Origin: Monoplex corrugatus
Taxonomy: Eukaryota; Mollusca; Gastropoda; Littorinimorpha; Ranellidae
Direction: 5' to 3'
NCBI GenBank assembly: GCA_030674185.1
Contig: JAPXFY010000026.1
Span: forward strand, 50,992,746-51,056,745
Length of the DNA stretch: 64,000 nt
In this document: positions 11,964 through 64,000 of the stretch, piece by piece
Numbering within the stretch: position 1 is the first letter of the stretch
How the letters are laid out: every line of letters starts with the position of its first letter
Translations under genes and position numbers: made by a program
The notes under the pieces: model-generated
What the model saw: the letters and a program-made list of their open reading frames with translations, nothing else
What the model was told of the DNA's origin: nothing
The model's database searches: none

Positions 11964-14900
11964 ATGAATGTGGGAATCACGGGAAGAAGGTATCCACCGC
12001 GATATACATACTCAGAGTTACAATACTGCTTGCTTACTTCTCCGGTTTTGAAATCAAGCGACGATTTGCACGCTTGTGCTGCCACTGTCCAATTAAGCAA
12101 TTCTTTAAACATCAACGTTTTATCAGTGTACCTGCCAACAGGTCCAAATGACCACAACACAGAATGGCTGCGCACGATCCAAGATCAGCAGCGTGGTAAA
12201 TGGCTAATAGGTGGAGACTTTAATTCCCACTCCCCATTTTGGGAAAAAAACTGTTCTACTGTTACGAGCAATCGTTTGGTAGAAAATATCGTTGATAGTT
12301 CGCTTTACCTTCTAAATGATGGTAGTGTCACTAGGATCCCTGATGTCTCCAAACACAGGGCGACAGCCATCGATTTGTCTCTGATATCACCAGAATTAGC
12401 ACCATCCTGTACCTGGGAAACTCACAGAGACACTTTGGGAAGCGATCATCTACCTATCATCATAACCATAACTGACAAAAACATCAGGATGAAAGACAAC
12501 TCTCCTGATATTATTCCAAAATATAATTACAAGCGTGCAGACTGGTCCTTATTTCGAACTGCTCTTGCTAATCAGGATTACAGACATTATGAAAGTGAAA
12601 ATGTAGACATTATGTTTTCTAAATTCCAAGAGTCAATTCTAGCCGCTGCAGACGTATCAATTCCGAAACTCAAAACTTCTAAATCGAATAATCGATTGGG
12701 TAATGTTTGGTGGACAGAGGCATGTGAGAAAGCAGTTCAATATAAAAGGGAGAAATTCAAAATCTACATCAAAAGCCGGAAACCTGAAGATCATGTGGAA
12801 ATGAAAAAAGCCAACATCCAATGTAACAAAATCATTGCTGAAGCAAAGAAAGATTATTGGGCATCATTCTGCAAAAAAGAAATTTCAGATTTCCATAAAG
12901 TCTGGACGAAAATGAATCAAATGAAGAATGGAACCAACTTACCTAGGTGTCCGATAATGATAGAAACATGTAACACATTTCCTTCAGACATGGACAAAGC
13001 AGAAACCTTTGTGGACTTATTTGCTAAAAACAGTAAAGTTGAAGGTTTATCTCCAGACTGCAAACATCACAGAGAAATAGAAGATAACAACTCAATCTAC
13101 ACTGATCCAATACCTCAGAATGATCTCTGGTTTAATTCTCCAATCACCTTAGAAGAGCTACAAAACACAATACTGTTTCTACACAACAAAACGAGTTCGG
13201 TAGGTGTTGATGCAGTTTCGACTGAAATGATTAAACATCTCCCTGAAAACTATCTTATTTTCCTACACAAAATTTTGCAGAAATGCTGGGTTAGCGGAAC
13301 TGTACCACAAATCTGGCAAAAGTCTATAGTTATACCGATATTAAAAGCAGGAAAATCGAAAACTGATAAAAACAGTTACAGACCCATTGCTTTGACGTCC
13401 CACACAGCAAACTAATGGAAAGATTGATCTTAAACAGACTTTTACACTACTGTGATAAAAATAACGTTATTCCGGTAAACCAGGCGGGTTTTAGAAAAGG
13501 GAGATCCGCAGTTGAACACCTGGTTAAACTTACGACTCAGATCAAACAACAGTTTGCCCGCAGAAAAAGTGTTTTAGCTACTTTCTTTGATGTAAAAAAA
13601 GCTTACGATCAAGTTTGGCATAAACGTTTATTGTTCAAGCTAAAATCTGTTGGTTTATCTGGCAATATGTACATTACATTAAATCTTTTTTAGCTAATAG
13701 AACAATACAGGCTAGAGTGGGAGCTAGTTATTCTACTTCACGGCACCTCGACATGGGGATTCCACAAGGTTCAGTGATAGCACCTATTTTATTTAATATC
13801 CTTATACAGGATCTTCCTAAAGCTTTTTCAAATCGTGTTTTAGTACAGTATGCTGATGATATATGCACTTGGATGAATATCACTTTAAGAAAGACAACTC
13901 CACAGAGAACACTGAATTACATCAGGAAATTGTATCAAATTGATCTTGATAACCTTGGAAACTATATGTTAGAAAATGGTCTGTCGTTGTCGGCAGAAAA
14001 AACTAACATGATGTTGTTTGATCCTGGTGGTAACTCAGATAACTTGCCTACTTTCAAATTGCTTGGTGAAGTGTTAAATTACAAACAGGTCGTAAAATTT
14101 CTGGGAGTTTACATCACTTCGAAATTAAGCTGGAATGTTCATTTTGATTATATTTTAACAAAAGCACGAAAAACCTTAAATTTTCTAAAGATAATAAGCA
14201 AATTACCCTGGGGAATGGATACAAATACACTGATTCATCTGTCAACAGCGCTGGTCAGGTCTAAATTATCCTATGCGCAAGAAGTTTTTTTCAATGCACC
14301 TAAATATTTACTAAAAAAGATTCAGAACTTGGACTGCAAAAGTCTTAAAATTGCACTAGGTGTACCAACTCATGCTTCTACTCTGGAAACGTAAAAATTG
14401 CTGGAATTCTACCTCTAAACAACCATCGTGAGCTAGCTACAGCAAAGTTTGCAATTAGAACTACTTCACAAGCGAATAATTTTGTGAACAAAGAAATTAA
14501 AATCAGGTCTGATATTGACTTTCCAAAACGAGCAAAAAACATTTCATCACAAATTACAACCGCAACTTACATATCTGACCTGATCAAACAATCCAGCATA
14601 ACTATGGATGAAATAGCCGAAAAACCAACGTTAACGCCTATCCCTACATGGGAAATGCTAAAGGCCACGTTTGATCTCGATTATGCAGACGTTAAAAAAG
14701 ATGATAATGTCAACATTACGCTATCCACAGCTTGTGAACACATCGATGAAAAGTACCGTACCCACCTCCACATTTTTACTGATGGGTCAGTCTTAGCAAA
14801 TCAGAGCGCTGGAGCAGCGTTTTATGTTCCAAAATTTAACATTAAAAAGTCTTTTTTCATTGGGGCAAATGTATCTATATATACAGCAGAATTGGTTGCT

Positions 14901-15606
14901 GTTGTTCAAGCGTTGCATTATTTAATAAGCCTTCGGCCTGTGCCTTTCAAAGTAGTTCTGTTTGTTGATTCAAAATCTGTATTATATGCCTTAGTCTTTT
15001 GATACAGACACAAGACCTGATTTAATAATTGAGGCAAATCATCTAATACACTGTTTAAAGATAAATGGCTCGGAAATCAGTTTATGCTGGGTGCCTTCTC
15101 ACGTTGGTCTTCACGGCAACAACGTAGTTGACAGAGCAGCTAAATCCGATGCACTCCATTTTGAAAATTCCATAGAATTACATGTTAACACCTCGGTAAA
15201 AGAAGCTTACAACTCGCTAGAATTAGCATCATGGATTCGATTTCATGAACATTTAAATGAAAAATTTGTGTCTCAAAAAAGAATCAAACTTTCAGTTCAA
15301 AATATCTGTAAAAAATTGCAGTATTCTTCGATATATCATTTGAGATTAATTGTTACCACATATTTTCGTATTCAACTGAACGCTTTGAAAACAAAATATT
15401 GTAAAAACGTTTTATGTATTTGCGGTGAACAATTCACATTGTATCACTGTTTGTTTTACTGCAGAAAGCTTCGTTATTTTTTACCAAAGATGTTTACACA
15501 AGGAAACTATCTTGAAAAGCATTTTAAAGAAATGATATCAGATCAAGTTCTGTTAGTTAAAATTTCAGAATCATTGGTTCACAGTCCTGTTAATGCGTTA
15601 CTTTAA
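11964..15606 (+). pseudogene. LINE polyprotein: APE endonuclease (partial), reverse transcriptase, RNase H; several breaks
   Basis: Frame 11964-13415 carries the C-terminal half of an APE-type endonuclease (GGDFNSHSPFWE, then SDHLPIIITI) followed by the start of the RT (SVGVDAVSTEMIKHLP, SYRPIALTS). The next frame (13415-13693) continues with NQAGFRKGRSAVEHL and motif A FFDVKKAYDQVW. Frame 13717-14394 has GIPQGSVIAPILFN and the catalytic QYADDI. Frame 14484-15002 has the RNase H start IFTDGSVLANQSAGAAF and TAELVAVVQAL. Frame 15091-15606 holds the RNase H end WVPSHVGLHGNNVVDRAAK and a C-terminal cysteine/histidine cluster. Breaks lie near 13410, 13693, 14394 and 15002. RNase H after RT places it with I/Nimb/Ingi-like LINEs. 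Confidence 0.9.
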
Positions 15607-15791
15607 GGTTATTATTTTAATTATCATTATCTTATTTGTTTTGTTTTGCTTTTTATGACGATTTTTCTTTTACATTTCATGTTAGCGTTGTTCTAGTTTC
15701 ATTTCTCTGATCATCCATATCATTTTTATAAAGACCTTACCGATTCCTTTTAATTTTTTTCCCGTCTCTTACTCTGTTCCCTTCTTTCCCC

Positions 15792-15792
<1 letters not shown>

Positions 15793-15823
<31 letters not shown>

Positions 15824-15834
15824 AAAAAAAAAAA
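15793..15834. repeat. Poly-C then poly-A tract in the LINE 3' region
   Basis: Twenty-one C (15793-15813) followed directly by 21 A (15814-15834), lying between the LINE stop codon and its 3' tail. Confidence 0.9.
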
Positions 15835-17169
15835 TCATCCTCCATGCCATTTTTATCCGTCTAATATCACTTATAGTGAAAAGACGTTAAATCAAGGAAC
15901 GAACGAAACACACACACAAACACAAAAGAGCTGGGAGGGGCAATCTGATAATGAAACTAATAAACTGGTAAAAGAATAAAATGCTTTTGTTAAGTACTGC
16001 ACATTGCCCCAATATAATCAAGTTGGTTTCAGTGACGTATACATCTAGATCCAGATCCAGATTCAGAAAACATCAACAGTTCTTCTGACTAAATCATGCT
16101 GATATTACATGATGTGCACAAGCACGTTTAGGCTAATAAATTCTCATGTGTTGCTGATACACTGAAAGACCTTGCTATGTTCGATCATGTCACTGATTCA
16201 AACTTCGAAGTTACAATCCTTTCTTTAATCAAATTCAGATCTAAAACACAGATTAATCAAGTAATGATCGAAACAGCCAAAAATACTTACCGATATAGAT
16301 CTATTCTTCCTACATCGAAATGGCAGATGACAGCAAATTTGTTCGCGGCACAGCAGACGTCATTGTCGTTAAACGTGTGAGGGTTTTCCTCGGATCAACT
16401 GATCGGGGTCCTTATTTTAAATGGGTCTCGCGTCATGGCCACGTCACGGATCGAGCTAATTTGCATAGAAATGTAAACTGCGAATCTTCAACTTTTCTGG
16501 CGATCAAAAACATATAACTCAATTTTAGATTTAACATGAAAAATTTTACCGAGAAAATTTGGGTAATTTTCAACACGAATTTTGACTGATTTATACTGGA
16601 TGCTTCACGTTATAACTTAGTCCAAACGAAAGATTAGCTTCTGCTCTTTCGGAAGAACTCAAAACTGGGTTAATGTATGCAGTGGCCGTGACGCGCCAAT
16701 CGATTTGCCAAGTGATGCGAAATTCGAGATCGCAGACAATGCCGCGCGGACTTCACCACGGCGGCGTGACACGGCTTCCAGTGTGCAACTTTCAACTTCA
16801 TTCTCTCCTTTTCAGTCGCAACCACAAATAAAAGAACCACACCATTTAAAAGCAGACAGATCATTCTTTATTAATGTATGATTTTTTATTTATTATCCAA
16901 GTAGTTTAGAAAATAGAGCGTGTGGAAAATTGGCAAATTTGCTGCGTTTGCTAACTTTCCTCCACTGAATGAGCGCTGCTGCTGGTACCTACTTAATCTT
17001 AAGTAGGCCTACCCTGAGTGTGTATTTAAACAAGTAATTGAAAGCCAGTAAAATAAAAACATGTGATTACAGCTTGAAATGCCGTATTCAGAAATGAGCA
17101 TTTAGTGCATTTTGTTTGATGTTCACAGGACAAGGTTGTAAATTATAGATGTTAATATTTTGTGTGCAG

Positions 17170-17230
17170 GTATCAGCGGTTCGTTCAGGGGGAATAGACA
17201 GATCCCCTTCAATGTCCTTTCACAGCCAAA
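17170..17230 (+). other. PRRC2: Likely 5' UTR part of the first coding exon
   Basis: TTTTGTGTGCAG ends at 17169 and CCTTTCACAG at 17225. Either could be the acceptor joining an upstream non-coding exon to the ATG at 17231. The second has the better pyrimidine tract. The upstream exon and promoter were not located. Confidence 0.4.
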
Positions 17231-61872
<44,642 letters not shown>

Positions 61873-62340
61873 GTAAACTAAAGAGAACGATTTGGCCAGT
61901 TTTGCACAGCCGTGAAACACAATATCCGTTACTTATAATAGTAACACTGCTACTTTCGATTCAAAACTAGGCTAAAATCTGCTCTTCCGTCTGCCATTTC
62001 ATTTCCTTCGGTCAGGCTGGGTAACTCATCGGATCCGCTAATTTCAGCGGATGAACTCCGTAGTTTCAGAGGGGAAAATTTTTTTTTCAGAGGAAATATT
62101 ACTGAATTATTGTATTTGCCATCAGGAAATGCATAAATGCATCCATACAGAAATTCTTCAGCTTCCGGGGAGCAAAGCCCCCCAGACCCCCGGGACCCCA
62201 GCCAATTTTCAGAGGAAAGTATCTTCCCAGCCTGTTCGATTCAACACACGGTATTGAATTTTTGAAGTGTGAACATCGGTTTTGCTGATTTTCTCGACGC
62301 CAAAATGGTGGAGGTTGATTTACAAAAATTGCTGTATGAA

Positions 62341-62470
62341 TTCTTTATCTTCATGATAACAACTTCATCATTCATGTTCATCTGCAAGAATATTTGACTG
62401 ATAAACATGTGCGATTTTTCCACTGACTGACACAATTCCCGCATTGCTGAAGAGAGGTTGCCGGTACCTA
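62341..62470. mobile_element. Right end of a TAGGTACCGGCAGC-family element (E4, left end not found)
   Basis: Closely matches the last 128 bp of E3 (8551-8678) and ends GTTGCCGGTACCTA. No TAGGTACCGGCAGC left end was found to its left in the window. Confidence 0.65.
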
Positions 62471-62584
62471 ATACAAGCAAAGTTATAACAATTCTAAACG
62501 AATAGGTGCTCAAGTTTTTTGCTCCCAGAGAAAGAATGCAGGAACAGAGAAAAGAAGACATGGAAAAATGTAGTGTGCTAAAGG
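62471..62584. other. Short spacer between E4 end and piggyBac end
   Basis: A 114-bp spacer with no feature seen. Confidence 0.5.
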
Positions 62585-64000
62585 TTAACCCCTTTCGCTG
62601 CTATCATGTTTTGCTAAGCCACATGCTAAGAATTTCTTTAGAAACACAAAAATCACGCTTATCATTTTCAATTGCTTATAATTCAGAAGGTATTGAAGAT
62701 AGATACATAAAAGTATATATCAAATGAAAGGACATTAAATGAAGATTATGTTTATGACAATTTCAAAATGAAATAATGTACCAGAGTGCCACATGTACTC
62801 TTTGAAATGCAATGGGGAAAAAAAAGTCAATGATGATGTAATCAAGTGATGCAGGAGCTCACAGCAGTTTATATACACTTTGATTTCAATATACAGACTG
62901 TACAAAGGTCAGAAAGCAGTGTCCAACCACAATGTAAACACAGCCTAGCCACACATGAAATGAAAGTGTTTTATTCCCCAGTATCTATCGCCAGTAAAAA
63001 CGTTGGGTGTGGTAGTTCCGGAAGCAGTCTTCCAAACACAGTCCTGGTTTGCTGGGACAGTCTGGGCAATAATACCTTACATCCTTTCTCTGTCCTTTCT
63101 TGTAGCAGACCACCTTTTTGTTGGACGGGCTTTGTTTGGGGTAGGGGGCAGCACACCGATGAAATGTCGGCCACACAACCTGACAGCATGATCATCCTCG
63201 GCGTCAGCAGGATCCCCGTCTCTGAAGATCATGTCGCTTACCATCACCACCTGAAATTCAAGGACGGTGGAGGTGTTCCCTGCCTTCTTGTACAAAATGT
63301 GTGCATTCAGCATGGCAATTTGCATGAATCGCACACACAGTTTTTTGTACCATTTCATGGTCTTCCTAGTTGCGTCGTAAGGCTGCAACTGCTGATCATG
63401 GCGGTCCACAGCCCCCATGTTCTTGTTGTAGTCCAAAATGGCTGGGGGCTTGACTGTATGTTGGCTTTGTTGTTGGACCTCAGCTGCAGGCTTGTGGCAG
63501 GTTGTCAGCATGTGCACGTCTCTCTTGTCAGCAAACTTCTGAGCCAGAAGGTTCTGACACACCCTACTTTCAGTCTGGCCCTTTGGCACACGCAGCTCTT
63601 GAAAACAAGGCTGGAGCTCTTGGGAGACGGACAGTGCCACAACATGATGTACTTTGCCTGTCTAGAAAGTCGAACAGGTCACAGGATGTATACCAGTTGT
63701 CGACGAACAAGCGGTATCCCTGGTTGAGCAGCGGCAATATGAGATGTACCACCTCCTTGCCTGAACGCCCAAGGTTGGCAGCTTCAGGTGGCAAGAGCTT
63801 GTCAAGTTCCGCTGTACTCTCATCTTTCCCAGCATACACCCTGAACCTGTAGGTGTAACCTGTGCTGTCACAAAGAAGAAATATTTTGATGCCAAATCTT
63901 GCCCTCTTCAATGGAATATACTGTTTGAAAACTAAACGGCCTTTCCACAGAAGAAGAGATTCATCAATAACAATATTTCTTCCTGGTGTGAACACTGTCT
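62585..64000 (-). mobile_element. piggyBac element running off the right edge
   Basis: TTAACCCCTTTCGCTGC at 62585 is the element end nearest the transposase C-terminus. Coding lies on the minus strand and continues beyond 64000, so the other end is not visible. Confidence 0.8.
62985..63995 (-). pseudogene. piggyBac transposase, catalytic core to C-terminus, two frameshifts
   Basis: Minus strand, from 63995: NIVIDESLLLWKGRLVFKQY gives the first catalytic Asp, LFVDNWYTSCDLFDFL the second, and (second frame, 63640-63077) NKNMGAVDRHDQQLQPYDAT the third Asp with the following D. The core continues KTMKWYKKLCVRFMQIAMLN AHILY. A third frame (63176-62985) carries the cysteine-rich domain CYKKGQRKDVRYYCPDCPSK then GLCLEDCFRNYHT. 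Frameshifts lie near 63620 and 63120. It differs from the relics at 20261 and 42914, so at least three piggyBac lineages are present. Confidence 0.88.

Larger units (their letters stand above)
11950..15907 (+). mobile_element. I-type LINE with RNase H, inserted in an (AC)n tract
   Basis: The element begins immediately after the CA run and is 5'-truncated inside the endonuclease. It ends with a 3' tail (about 15861-15907) containing TAATATCACTTATAGTGAAA, a GACGTTAAATCAA segment and a short CGAA-rich repeat. The same tail occurs alone at 35649-35695. A C-run and an A-run (15793-15834) lie in the 3' untranslated part. Comparison with E2 shows the insertion is absent from the other copy. Confidence 0.85.
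9836..16991. mobile_element. Large TIR element E1 (TAGGTACCGGCAGC family), split by a LINE
   Basis: The left end TAGGTACCGGCAGCC starts at 9836; the right end GCTGCTGGTACCTA finishes at 16991. CTTAATC flanks both sides (9829-9835 and 16992-16998). The body is collinear with E2 at 31642-37765: 9836-11384 matches 31642-33197, 11385-11856 matches 36242-36735, and 15908-16991 matches 36764-37765. The unmatched block 11950-15907 is a LINE inserted into an (AC)n tract. Without insertions the element is about 3.1 kb and appears non-coding. Short frames such as 16320-16517 (+) and 16670-16864 (-) are open in both copies, but the near identity of the copies makes that weak evidence for function. Confidence 0.85.

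Noticed and set aside
16320..16517. A 65-codon frame in E1 that is also open in E2 (37093-37290)
   Set aside because: The copies are nearly identical, so shared openness is expected. All four amino-acid differences are non-synonymous, and a minus-strand frame nearby is equally conserved. No domain is recognised.

Overview
The window is animal nuclear DNA: a long-intron gene whose introns are packed with nested, mostly broken transposable elements and long (AC)n microsatellites. The mix (piggyBac, hAT, pogo/Tigger, DIRS-like and several LINE families, with kilobases of intron between short exons) suits an invertebrate. A mollusc or other lophotrochozoan is my inference; nothing in the sequence fixes the species.

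The one host gene I recognise is a PRRC2 (BAT2) family gene on the + strand. It starts at 17231 and runs past the right part of the window. Seven exons (17231-17345, 24059-24202, 40750-40853, 42811-42883, 45603-45743, 46390-46703, 59699-59775) join with consistent phases and GT/AG borders, giving about 322 residues of the conserved N-terminal region. An eighth exon (61781-61872) is possible. Introns range from about 0.65 to 16.5 kb.

Layout. 1-17.0 kb: upstream repeats. These are a dispersed repeat (1-400); a 6.9-kb TIR element (1763-8678) holding a LINE fragment and a nearly intact hAT transposon; and a second TIR element (9836-16991) split by an RNase H-bearing LINE. 17.2-24.1 kb (intron 1): a DIRS-like tyrosine-recombinase retroelement and a piggyBac relic. 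24.2-40.7 kb (intron 2): a LINE split by a TTAA insertion, TTAA MITEs, an unrecognised minus-strand coding region split by a hAT-like MITE, a second copy of the 9.8-kb TIR element (31642-37765), and a Tigger deletion derivative. 40.9-46.4 kb: short exons with piggyBac-type deletion derivatives and MITEs. 46.7-59.7 kb (intron 6): a minus-strand LINE, an unrecognised coding fragment at 52 kb, a second DIRS relic, and a duplicated repeat whose two copies show a filled and an empty TTAA site. 59.8-64.0 kb: exon 7, a TTAA MITE just upstream of it, and a minus-strand piggyBac transposase running off the end.

The most interesting structure is a family of large, apparently non-coding DNA elements ending in TAGGTACCGGCAGC with 7-8 bp target duplications. 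Two complete copies share order and sequence and act as each other's empty site for later insertions. One of these insertions is a LINE placed in an (AC)n tract, and the 3' tail of the same LINE family sits in another (AC)n tract. I saw no tRNA, rRNA, CRISPR or prokaryotic features.
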